Positions 1 to 5,584 of a DNA stretch of 10,007 bases are shown one piece after another. A model generated the notes under the pieces. The model was not told where the DNA came from. It did not search any database and saw only the letters and a program-made list of their open reading frames with translations. Location of the stretch: contig JABSRS010000095.1 of NCBI GenBank assembly GCA_013214885.1, forward strand, positions 1 to 10,007. Reading direction: 5' to 3'. Source of the stretch: Gammaproteobacteria bacterium (GTDB lineage: Bacteria > Pseudomonadota > Gammaproteobacteria > Enterobacterales > Psychrobiaceae). Each line of letters starts with the position of its first letter. The first letter of the stretch is position 1. The translations under genes were made by a program, and so were the position numbers.

Positions 1-334
1 CAAAACCACGTGAAGTATAACTTGTACGGGTAGTTTCGCCTTGTTCCACGGTAATACCAGTCGCCATTTTCAATGCTGTATTAATACTATTAGCTGCAAA
101 GTTTTTAATTTGTTCTGCACTGATAACGCTAATCGATTGCGGTGTTTCGTTAAGTTCCATTGTTAAACCAGTAGCACCCTTACTAACACGGTCACTACGG
201 ACACCTACAATCGAGATTTTTTCAATGTTTTTGTCAGTATTTTCAATAGTTGCTTCAGTCTGTACTGCTGCATATGCAGGAAAGCCCATGGCCAAAACTA
301 ATGAAGATAGCGCAATATTGTGTTTAATGTTCAT
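1..334 (-). CDS. TonB-dependent siderophore receptor, N-terminal part (runs off the left edge)
   Basis: The first 111 residues of an outer-membrane receptor that imports ferric siderophores using energy from TonB-ExbB-ExbD. A signal peptide covers about residues 1-22 and ends in FPAYA. A TonB-box-like stretch follows at about 38-46 (EKISIVGVR). The plug domain begins with NETPQSISVISAEQ (62-75) and continues through ALKMATGITVEQGE to TSRGF at the edge, the usual course of the FhuE/FpvA-like siderophore receptor family. The beta-barrel lies outside the window. The ATG at 334 has an AGGG ribosome site five bases upstream (340-343). A promoter and a Fur box lie just before it, so expression should rise under iron starvation. 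The PepSY-type genes on the other side of the divergent gap are common companions of such receptors. The ligand cannot be told from this part. Confidence 0.93.
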   Translation of the reverse strand, partial: MNIKHNIALSSLVLAMGFPAYAAVQTEATIENTDKNIEKISIVGVRSDRVSKGATGLTMELNETPQSISVISAEQIKNFAANSINTALKMATGITVEQGETTRTSYTSRGF

Positions 335-380
335 GTTTACCCTATAGAATAGATATTTATGTGTATTGACTTTTCACGCT

Positions 381-408
381 ATTGTACCTGCTAAAAATTT
401 AATGTAAA
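381..408 (-). promoter_or_regulatory. Sigma-70 promoter of the siderophore receptor
   Basis: Reading the minus strand, TTTACA (403-408, five of six to the -35 consensus) and TACAAT (381-386, five of six to the -10 consensus) are separated by 16 bases. Transcription would begin near 374, leaving a leader of about 40 bases before the ATG at 334. The Fur box overlaps the -35 element. Confidence 0.7.
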
Positions 409-425
409 TGATAACCATTCCCATT
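407..425 (-). promoter_or_regulatory. Fur box of the siderophore receptor
   Basis: The 19-base site (plus strand: AATGATAA, CC, ATTCCCATT) matches the Fur consensus AATGATAATnATTATCATT at 15 of 18 defined positions. It overlaps the -35 element, the usual place for iron-dependent repression, and the gene it controls is a siderophore receptor. Confidence 0.75.
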
Positions 426-569
426 AAGCGCTAAGGGAGGGGGAAACACCTTTACTCTAAGAGCCCACGTAGTTCCACCTAATGACATGTACTTTTCTTG
501 GGATTTGATCGAGAACATGTTTCATTAGCGATGATTAACTTATTGGTAAGTAATCGGTTAGGATCAATA

Positions 570-591
570 ATTAGCTCAGTGCTGAGCTAAT
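570..591. repeat. Perfect 22-bp inverted repeat, operator-like
   Basis: Arms ATTAGCTCAG and CTGAGCTAAT, ten bases each, are perfectly complementary and separated by only TG. The spacer is too short for a normal RNA hairpin loop and there is no T tract, so a binding site for a dimeric regulator fits better than a terminator. The regulator is unknown. Confidence 0.55.
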
Positions 592-874
592 CGCGTGACG
601 ATGCGGCGACTGAAGCACACTTAAGTGGCCGTGGTGGTGTTTATAGAGCTACTCAGCCACGAGTTACTTGTTCACTCCAAGGCAGCGTGCCTAAAATCAT
701 CGCGATTTAAAACAAATAGGTAGCGAACTTTACATCCAGTTTACGATGAATCTGATTGAGAGTGGCTTGATGCTAGAACCTGATTCTCGTGAACCATGGT
801 TTATCTGTGAAGTACACCAGAGCATTCAAAGTAAAGCACTGCACAAACAGTGGCTGCAGCATAACCAATACTAA
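591..874 (+). pseudogene. Probable decayed coding remnant, two frames, function unknown
   Basis: Two stop-free segments meet near 704 in different frames. The first (591-707) reads through SGRGGVYRATQPRV and SLQGSVPKIIAI before TAA at 708-710. The second (695-874) reads through DLKQIGSELYIQFTMNLIES, GLMLEPDSREPWF and ICEVHQSIQSK and ends with TAA at 872-874. A one-base shift near 704 would join them into about 93 residues with normal protein composition. No start codon with a ribosome site was found upstream. I do not recognise the family. A chance pair of open frames is the alternative; the second segment is the more protein-like. Confidence 0.35.
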
Positions 875-911
875 AAAACGTTAGTGTTAGCGCAATCGAA
901 CAATAAAAGCT

Positions 912-930
912 AATGATATCGATTCGTATT
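912..930 (+). promoter_or_regulatory. Weak Fur-like site upstream of the rightward operon
   Basis: This 19-base site (AATGATATCG followed by ATTCGTATT) matches the Fur consensus at about 13 of 18 defined positions. It lies about 85 bases before the first small ORF of the PepSY operon. The match is weak; the context, a siderophore receptor and PepSY protein, makes it worth noting. Confidence 0.3.
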
Positions 931-1014
931 GCTGTTTATTAGGTTTTATGTAATTATGCGCGGCATGATCTTACTAACTTCATGGTTGTCAACAATTATA
1001 CCTAGAGTGTAATA

Positions 1015-1206
1015 ATGAGTGCCACTGTTGTATTAAGCATTATCAAACTATATTTCGGCAACTTAATGCCACGCCGAGAAAAACACTTCCACCAAATCCA
1101 TCGAAAAACTGAAGTTGTTAGCCGTAAGCTCCAAGAATATGGTGCGCACAGTGTAAGCGCTGTATCACATCTCGATTTGGCGCAAGGTTATTACGCCATA
1201 ACATGA
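1015..1206 (+). CDS. Small hypothetical protein (63 aa)
   Basis: Unrecognised. It starts at ATG 1015 with only a short purine stretch (GAG at 1005-1007) as ribosome site. The product is basic and soluble-looking, with a hydrophobic start (VVLSIIKLYF) and a charged middle (PRREKHFHQIHRKTEVVSRK), and no clear transmembrane helix. Its stop overlaps the start of the next tiny ORF by ATGA, suggesting translational coupling or one gene split by a frameshift. It heads a same-strand series ending in the PepSY protein, so it may share their transcript. It could also be the remains of a longer gene. Evidence for real expression is modest. Confidence 0.4.
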   Translation: MSATVVLSIIKLYFGNLMPRREKHFHQIHRKTEVVSRKLQEYGAHSVSAVSHLDLAQGYYAIT

Positions 1207-1295
1207 GAACCATTATCAAATCTTGCTGTGCCGAGGGGAAGAAACAAGCACAACTGGACTATTATTTAATGGAATTAGATCAGTATCAAACGTGA
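1203..1295 (+). CDS. Very small hypothetical ORF coupled to the preceding one (30 aa)
   Basis: The ATG at 1203 overlaps the preceding TGA in an ATGA arrangement. The 30-residue product contains a CC pair and a Gln/Tyr-rich end (KKQAQLDYYLMELDQYQT), reading like the tail of a protein rather than a complete one. The simplest alternatives are a translationally coupled micro-ORF or the C-terminus of the 1015-1206 gene displaced by a frameshift; joined, they would encode about 93 residues. No family is recognised. Confidence 0.3.
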   Translation: MRTIIKSCCAEGKKQAQLDYYLMELDQYQT

Positions 1296-1338
1296 GTTAT
1301 CACGTACGATTTTTTCTTTAAACGAACAAGGCTAACCT

Positions 1339-1902
1339 GTGATTGAATTAAACGATATTTACGTGCTCGCCATCATGCTCAACATGAGTGGCATCGGCGT
1401 AATCTACTGGGATTGGAAATATCTTAAGCGGCACTATGTGATGTCAAAACTGAGTGGTTGGGGCCTAGTGTTAGTCGCCCTAGTTTTATGGTGCTTCCGT
1501 GATGGCTGGGAGTTTGGCATGATGTTTTGGTTAATGACTAGTGCGTTATCGGCATGGTTTTTCTGTCTTTTCGACAGCCAAACTCAACGTCAGCAACAAC
1601 AGCTATTACCAACAGAAAAGCGCTACCGCCATCAGTTGTTGCCTCGGGGTAAAATAGCCCATGCACTGGCAACATTTTTAGTGGTCGGTGTGGTATCACT
1701 GATTGCTTGTTGCCTCTTTTCGCTCGCACTGCTCACCCTACTACCAGGCAACGAGTCGAATAAATTAGTCTTTATCGCGTTCTTATTTCCAGTTTTATGG
1801 GCACTGACCACCTATTGGATATGCGCGACAGAACAGCTTAGAAAACCCTTGTTTAGTCTAACTTTTATCAGTGCAGCGAGCGGTTTGCTGCTATTTTTGT
1901 GA
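1339..1902 (+). CDS. Multi-pass inner-membrane protein of unknown function, in the PepSY operon
   Basis: 187 residues starting at GTG 1339, with AAGG (1328-1331) seven bases upstream. Hydrophobic segments are visible at about residues 6-23, 38-52, 60-78, 109-135, 142-162 and 170-187, so five or six membrane helices. A hydrophilic, Gln-rich loop (about 79-107, TQRQQQQLLPTEKRYRHQ) divides two halves. It ends seven bases before the start of the PepSY protein, so the two are almost certainly co-transcribed. Small membrane proteins of unknown role often accompany PepSY proteins near siderophore receptors, which suggests a part in iron uptake, but no signature residue supports a specific activity. 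Confidence 0.8.
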   Translation: MIELNDIYVLAIMLNMSGIGVIYWDWKYLKRHYVMSKLSGWGLVLVALVLWCFRDGWEFGMMFWLMTSALSAWFFCLFDSQTQRQQQQLLPTEKRYRHQLLPRGKIAHALATFLVVGVVSLIACCLFSLALLTLLPGNESNKLVFIAFLFPVLWALTTYWICATEQLRKPLFSLTFISAASGLLLFL

Positions 1903-1909
1903 GTGTATT

Positions 1910-3367
1910 ATGTCTGTTAAACCTTCTGCTGCGCTAGTAAAAAGTTCGCTATCTTCACACTCTTGGCTTGGTCTTAGCGTCGCATTGCTAATGTATCTGG
2001 TCTGCTTGTCTGGCACCCTAGTGGTGTACTTTGAAGAATTTGAGCGCTGGGAGCAGCCTAATATTCCCGAATATCTCGATTATTCACCAGACTTAATCGG
2101 GCAGGCAGTGAATAATTTTAGCCAACGGGTAACGACCTTACCTGAGAGGCTCTATGTCGTGCTGCCCACTCAAGCGGTGCCGAGAATGCATGTCTCAGAT
2201 GGCGCACATGAGTGGTTTGTTAATCAAGATGGCAGTTTAAGTGAGGCCCCCGTCGAAGGTTGGACCTATTTTCTTAAAGAGCTACACATTAATCTCCATT
2301 TACCCAAGATGTTGGGGCTTATTTTAGTCGGTATCTTAGGTGTGATGCTATGTGCACTGATCATTTCGGGACTAGTGGCTCATCCACGCATATTTAAAGA
2401 TGCCTTTAAGGTGCGGCTTGGTGTTAACAAAGCCAAGGAACAGGCTGATTTACATAATCGGCTGAGTGTTTGGGGCACCCCATTTTATTTTATGATTGGA
2501 CTCTCTGGTGCTTTTATTGGCTTGGTATCGATCATTATCGCCGTTGGTTCCTTCGCCTTATATGGCAATGATCGCGAAAAGATGGTCGATATTGTTTATG
2601 GTTCCGATCCTGTGATCACTACTGCTGCAACCCCGCTAGATTTTAAAAACACGCTGGCATCTTTGGCGAAAGTAGCCCCAGATGCACAACCAATCTACTT
2701 CTTAGTGCATAATCTCAATAAAAAGGGACAGTTTATTGAGGTCGCAGCGACGTTGCCCCAGCGCCTTATTTACTCAGAGATGTATCGCTTTAAAAGTGAC
2801 GGCACCTTTATTAATCAGCAGGGCTTGTCCAATGGCAATGCAGGACGTCAAATCGCCTATTCGGTATACCGGATACACTTCGGTCATTTTGGTGGCTTCG
2901 CTGTGAAGATTTTTTATGGTCTCATGGGGCTGGCTCTGACCGTAATCAGCGTGACGGGAATCAATATTTGGTTGGCTAAACGAAAACACCGTAGTTATCT
3001 AAACGATGTGTGGGTTGCTTGTGTTTGGGGCACACCATTGGCATTGTCGGGCGCGGCCAGCGCCGCACTCTTTGGCCTATCGGCACCACTTAGCTTCTTA
3101 GTTATTCTACTCAGTTGTATCAGTGGCTGTGTGCTAACCAAAAACGAGCATGCCTCCCGCCAAACACTACTCGCGAGCTTAGGTTTATCATTGCTAGTCA
3201 TCGTCGGGGGTTATGCCTTAATTCATGGCATAATCGACCAACACCCTGTCGCATTCGCGCTCAATATCATATTAACGATATCAGGGCTGGGCTTGCTGCT
3301 GATGGCATATTTACGGTATAAGCAGAACCTAGGTATTATCTTAACCCCAAAAATAGCATCATTGTGA
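1910..3367 (+). CDS. PepSY-associated transmembrane (PepSY_TM) family protein
   Basis: 485 residues in the inner membrane. The order is: TM1 at about 18-41 after SHSWLGL; a periplasmic domain at 42-125; LHINLHLPK just before TM2 (about 133-155); DLHNRLSVWGTPFYF leading into TM3 (about 190-216); a second periplasmic domain at 217-318; YRIHFGHFGGF before TM4 (about 330-355). This is the conserved course of the PepSY_TM family. The histidines beside the helices (H17, H126, H130, H182, H323, H326) are candidate heme or metal ligands; the family is linked to ferric-siderophore reduction at the inner membrane. An extra hydrophobic tail (about 368-470) adds about four helices. The open frame extends back to a GTG at 1871 inside the preceding gene, but ATG 1910 puts MSVKPSA directly before TM1 and leaves a seven-base gap, so it is preferred. 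The ribosome site (GAGTG) is weak. Confidence 0.9.
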   Translation: MSVKPSAALVKSSLSSHSWLGLSVALLMYLVCLSGTLVVYFEEFERWEQPNIPEYLDYSPDLIGQAVNNFSQRVTTLPERLYVVLPTQAVPRMHVSDGAHEWFVNQDGSLSEAPVEGWTYFLKELHINLHLPKMLGLILVGILGVMLCALIISGLVAHPRIFKDAFKVRLGVNKAKEQADLHNRLSVWGTPFYFMIGLSGAFIGLVSIIIAVGSFALYGNDREKMVDIVYGSDPVITTAATPLDFKNTLASLAKVAPDAQPIYFLVHNLNKKGQFIEVAATLPQRLIYSEMYRFKSDGTFINQQGLSNGNAGRQIAYSVYRIHFGHFGGFAVKIFYGLMGLALTVISVTGINIWLAKRKHRSYLNDVWVACVWGTPLALSGAASAALFGLSAPLSFLVILLSCISGCVLTKNEHASRQTLLASLGLSLLVIVGGYALIHGIIDQHPVAFALNIILTISGLGLLLMAYLRYKQNLGIILTPKIASL

Positions 3368-3404
3368 GAGTAATATTGATGCTATCTGTCGGCCTAGGCT
3401 CGCC

Positions 3405-3579
3405 CTATAAATAATAACCGAGATTGATGTTAAAACGACTATGCCAATTATCGGTATCAGCCACCATCAAACCACCAATAAACGGATGGTTCTTGGCAGT
3501 GATCAGACCGATATAGCGGTAAATACCGCTGGCACTAATCGCCACGCCCGAAGGCGACGGATTTTGAAAAGAGCATGCC
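3405..3579 (-). pseudogene. C-terminal fragment of an outer-membrane beta-barrel protein
   Basis: The minus strand reads NPSPSGVAISASGIYRYIG, then LITAKNHPFIGGLMVADTD, then NWHSRFNINLGYYL and a TAG stop (3405-3407). Alternating polar and hydrophobic residues, especially in the last strand, are typical of the end of an outer-membrane barrel. An in-frame stop lies just upstream near 3580 and there is no start codon or ribosome site, so only about 55 residues remain of a gene normally several hundred codons long. The exact family is not recognised. It is evidence of a deletion or rearrangement between the iron operon and the Fic gene. Confidence 0.5.
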
Positions 3580-3690
3580 TATAAAACATCTTATATATCA
3601 ATCGATAAAAAGTAACATTTAGACCTTTGCAAATACTTTGCATAGGAAATGGTCACGCAATATTTTCTCTTCTCATGGAAAAAGCATAAA

Positions 3691-3719
3691 TGAGTTGATT
3701 AACACACTTAATCGACTCA
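3691..3719 (+). promoter_or_regulatory. Fic gene operator 1 (29-bp inverted repeat over the promoter)
   Basis: Half-sites TGAGTTGATTAA (3691-3702) and TTAATCGACTCA (3708-3719) are inverted with a five-base spacer and one mismatch. The repeat covers the likely -35 element and touches the -10 element. It resembles operator 2 at 23 of 29 positions, centre to centre 34 bases, so the two were probably selected as binding sites of one dimeric regulator. Confidence 0.65.
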
Positions 3720-3723
3720 TAAT
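3694..3723 (+). promoter_or_regulatory. Putative sigma-70 promoter of the Fic gene
   Basis: TTGATT (3694-3699) and CATAAT (3718-3723, five of six to consensus) are separated by 18 bases. Transcription would start near 3730, inside operator 2, giving a leader of about 34 bases. Both elements are embedded in or against operator 1. Confidence 0.5.
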
Positions 3724-3724
3724 T

Positions 3725-3753
3725 TGAGACGATTAAGGCACCTAAACGACTCA
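3725..3753 (+). promoter_or_regulatory. Fic gene operator 2 (inverted repeat reaching the ribosome site)
   Basis: Half-sites TGAGACGATTAA (3725-3736) and TAAACGACTCA (3743-3753) form a second inverted repeat of the same 29-base length as operator 1. Its right arm runs into the AAGG ribosome site (3753-3756), which lies seven bases before the ATG at 3764. Binding here would block early transcription; in RNA the imperfect stem could also mask the ribosome site. Confidence 0.6.
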
Positions 3754-3763
3754 AGGTAAAATT

Positions 3764-4948
3764 ATGCACCTCCCTCCTTCATATATTTGGCAACAGAATG
3801 ACTGGCCTAACTTTACTTATGACAAAACCATCATCATGCCAAAATTAGAGTCATGCATTCAAGCCGTGTCGCCATTAAAGCAGTTAGCTGAAGTTCTCAC
3901 CCATGATCAACGTTTAGATTGGGAGGCGGCAATATTGCTTGACGAAACCCTAGCCTCGGCCAAAATAGAAGGTGAGTTATACGATCGTGATTCAGTTCGT
4001 TCCAGCATTGTTAATAAGCTAGGCATTAGTAATGGGGTTACTTCCCTCACAGAAAGAGCACATAAGCAAAGTGATGCGATGGTTGAACTTTTACTAGCGG
4101 CGATCCGAAGTACAGATCAGAAAATCACTCACAATGTCATAAAACAGTGGCATCAAATACTTTTCCCTGTTGCACCGATAATCACACCTATGATCATCGG
4201 TGATTATCGCGATGACACAATGCAGATTATTTCAGGACGATACGGTAAACAACAAATCCACTTTGAAGCCCCCGGCTTAGCAAGAACCGAAGTAATCCAA
4301 GAAATGGATGCATTTTTAAACTGGCTCAATACACCATCGGACGAATCAACCTTCATCAGAGCAGCAATTGCTAAATTTTGGTTTGTGACTATTCACCCTT
4401 TTGATGATGGTAATGGCCGATTATCTCGGATCATTGCCGAACGATGTTTAGCCGAGGCCGAGCATACTAACCTGCGTTTGTTTTCTTTATCTTCCGCTTT
4501 TGAAAGTCACCGTAATGAATATTACCAGCAATTGGAGAGCCATCAGCGTTGTGAGGTAAAAAGTCATCAGCGTTGTGAGGTCGAGAGCCACAAAAATGTT
4601 ACAGGCAATAACAATAGTCTTGATTTAACCGCTTGGATAGTCTGGTTTTTATCTATGGTAGAAATTGCAGCAATAGATGCTAAGAAAGAATTTGAACGGG
4701 TGATACAAACGACTCATTTTTGGCAAAGACATCAGCAAACTATTATTAATCTCAGACAACAAAAGTTGATTGTTCGCCTATTAGAGACTACGGATTTTAG
4801 TGAGGGGATTTCTCGAAAAAAATACAAAGCATTAGCTAAAACAACAGATGCCACAGCTACAAGAGATATCAGTGATTTGGTTGATAAAGAGATCTTAATG
4901 CCTATTGGAGAAGGTCGTGGTCGCCGCTATTTAATTAATAAAAACTAA
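3764..4948 (+). CDS. Fic family protein, class II, with C-terminal winged helix
   Basis: 394 residues. Fic enzymes usually transfer AMP from ATP to target-protein side chains. The N-terminus (YIWQQNDWPNFTYD) resembles the DUF4172 domain often found before Fic. The inhibitory-helix motif (S/T)xxxE(G/N) is present as SAKIEG at 65-70, in front of the Fic core, which makes it a self-inhibited class II protein. The catalytic motif HPFDDGNGRLSR (211-222) is complete, with H211 and the GNGR anion-binding turn. The C-terminus (about 325-394, RKKYKALAKTTDATATRDIS, then GEGRGRRYLI) is a winged helix, so it may bind DNA. Two matching operators upstream suggest autoregulation. An unusual eight-residue tandem repeat lies at 259-274. 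No antitoxin gene is adjacent and none is needed for this class. ATG 3764 fits the ribosome site. Confidence 0.93.
   Translation: MHLPPSYIWQQNDWPNFTYDKTIIMPKLESCIQAVSPLKQLAEVLTHDQRLDWEAAILLDETLASAKIEGELYDRDSVRSSIVNKLGISNGVTSLTERAHKQSDAMVELLLAAIRSTDQKITHNVIKQWHQILFPVAPIITPMIIGDYRDDTMQIISGRYGKQQIHFEAPGLARTEVIQEMDAFLNWLNTPSDESTFIRAAIAKFWFVTIHPFDDGNGRLSRIIAERCLAEAEHTNLRLFSLSSAFESHRNEYYQQLESHQRCEVKSHQRCEVESHKNVTGNNNSLDLTAWIVWFLSMVEIAAIDAKKEFERVIQTTHFWQRHQQTIINLRQQKLIVRLLETTDFSEGISRKKYKALAKTTDATATRDISDLVDKEILMPIGEGRGRRYLINKN
4538..4585 (+). repeat. 24-bp tandem duplication inside the Fic gene
   Basis: Two 24-base units (4538-4561 and 4562-4585) share the core CATCAGCGTTGTGAGGT and encode SHQRCEVK and SHQRCEVE in frame; a third partial unit begins SHKN. 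They sit between the YYQQLE and LDLTAWIVWFL segments, which in relatives are joined by only a few residues, so this is a lineage-specific loop expansion just after the catalytic core. Confidence 0.7.
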
Positions 4949-4983
4949 TAGGATAAAAGCTGTCTAGTATAGTCAGCATTGAA

Positions 4984-5038
4984 TTTTAGACATAAAAAAA
5001 CCAACTCTCGTTGGTTGATTTAGACATAAAATGGTACC
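4984..5038 (-). repeat. Terminator/tRNA-end repeat, copy A
   Basis: On the plus strand this copy runs from TTTTAGACATAAAA through a hairpin to ATTTAGACATAAAA and TGGTACC. Its last 21 bases (5018-5038) recur exactly at 5111-5131. On the minus strand it reads as a CCA end, a short linker and a terminator. The 36 bases separating the copies (5039-5074) hold only a degenerate tRNA-like arm. Confidence 0.7.
4994..5016 (-). terminator. Rho-independent terminator on the minus strand (copy A)
   Basis: Minus-strand stem AACCAAC, loop GAGA, arm GTTGGTT (4999-5016), followed by a run of T (4994-5000). The plus direction lacks a good T tract, so it works leftward. No intact minus-strand gene now sits directly before it. 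Confidence 0.65.
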
Positions 5039-5074
5039 GCGTAGACAGTCGGACGCTGTTCGCCCTGCACTTTA

Positions 5075-5131
5075 TTTTAGGCATAAAAAAACCTCAACGA
5101 TGTGAGGTTAATTTAGACATAAAATGGTACC
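5075..5131 (-). repeat. Terminator/tRNA-end repeat, copy B
   Basis: Second copy of the module, from TTTTAGGCATAAAA to TGGTACC. The flanking halves are nearly identical to copy A, while the hairpin stem differs in sequence but keeps its pairing. Confidence 0.7.
5085..5109 (-). terminator. Rho-independent terminator on the minus strand (copy B)
   Basis: Minus-strand stem AACCTCA, six-base loop, arm TGAGGTT (5090-5109), followed by a run of seven T (5085-5091). The orientation is the same as copy A. Confidence 0.65.
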
Positions 5132-5145
5132 AGTAGGCGGACTCG
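5125..5145 (-). other. tRNA 3'-end-like fragment
   Basis: The minus strand reads CGAGTCCGCC then TACTGGTACCA: the last bases of a T loop, a T-stem arm, a seven-base acceptor arm, a discriminator A and CCA. The matching 5' half of a tRNA is absent, and directly upstream (plus 5146 onward) the sequence becomes PIN-domain coding DNA. Such 3'-end pieces are typical scars where elements integrate into tRNA genes. The tRNA identity is not clear, and a chance resemblance is possible. Confidence 0.4.
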
Positions 5146-5146
5146 T

Positions 5147-5581
5147 AACTTACTAAAAAATAGACCAGACCTCGATCAAAAGAAACTGCAACGAACTAGA
5201 GATTTAATGGATGCGCATTTTCCTGATTGTCTGGTTGAGGGCTACGAACCAATAATTGACAACCTTCAATTACCAGATGTTGATGACCGTCATGTACTCG
5301 CTGCTGCAATAAGAGGTCAGGCCGAGGCTATTATCACTTTCAACCTGAAAGATTTCCCAGCCAGCATACTAGAACCCTTTGGCATTCAAGCTATCCATCC
5401 CGATGAGTTCTTATCTGATATGTATGAGTTAAAGCCGAGCGACGCTATTTCGGTAAACCCTGATCGGCTAATCTTAAGTAGCTATGGCGACCAACTCAGC
5501 GATCAACAGCGCGTTACTCAGGGACATGCGATTCGAGAACTGTCATTGTTTAAACGACTAGCTAGCAAGTTTTTTCTTTAA
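5147..5581 (+). pseudogene. PIN-domain (VapC-like) ribonuclease toxin, N-terminus missing
   Basis: The C-terminal half of a PIN-domain protein, a family whose toxin members cut RNA using a cluster of acidic residues. Recognisable homology begins at 5147 with NLLKNRPDLDQ, continues through PDVDDRHVLAAAIRGQAE and IITFNLKDFP, and reaches HPDEFL. The first acidic residue and the Rossmann-like first half are missing, and no antitoxin gene lies upstream, so the product cannot be a functional nuclease. The first in-frame ATG (5207) is internal to the domain. The tail after about residue 76 of that ORF (ISVNPDRLILSSYG and on to ASKFFL) does not look like the usual end of this family and may be a second junction. 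The stop lies three bases from the convergent thymidine kinase stop. Confidence 0.7.
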
Positions 5582-5584
5582 ACC

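Larger units (their letters stand above)
426..1014. other. Gene-poor stretch between the divergent iron-uptake genes
   Basis: No intact gene of normal size is seen. The stretch holds a 22-bp perfect dyad (570-591), two open segments in different frames that together look like a decayed gene (591-874), and a weak Fur-like site (912-930). Bases 426-569 and 931-1014 show nothing else supportable; no convincing promoter was found for the rightward genes. Confidence 0.5.
3368..3763. other. Intergenic stretch between PepSY and Fic genes
   Basis: Holds the tail of a lost outer-membrane protein gene on the minus strand (3405-3579) and the promoter and double operator of the Fic gene (3691-3754). Bases 3580-3690 are AT-rich with no gene visible. 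No rho-independent terminator was found for the PepSY gene. Confidence 0.6.

Noticed and set aside
1538..1729. Minus-strand 63-codon frame opposite the membrane protein
   Set aside because: It lies opposite a clearly hydrophobic coding frame and has no ribosome site or recognisable product.
2774..3201. Minus-strand open frames opposite the PepSY gene
   Set aside because: They lie wholly inside a well-supported plus-strand gene, lack ribosome sites and read as low-complexity shadow translations.
3115..3321. Plus-strand 68-codon frame overlapping the PepSY C-terminus
   Set aside because: It is out of frame with the membrane-helix tail, which is the better coding frame; the alternative product is Arg/Cys-rich with no known features.
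4984..5131. Short CRISPR array
   Set aside because: Only two units, with internal hairpins of differing sequence, one spacer-like gap and no cas gene.
4984..5145. Integron cassette recombination sites (attC) next to a toxin-like cassette gene
   Set aside because: No paired RYYYAAC and GTTRRRY core sites at the ends of an extended inverted repeat were found; the hairpins are short, each followed by a T tract, and better explained as terminators.
4999..5145. Complete tRNA genes on the minus strand
   Set aside because: Only 3'-end-like pieces are present; no acceptor 5' strand, D arm or anticodon arm could be placed, and the piece at 5039-5060 is too degenerate.
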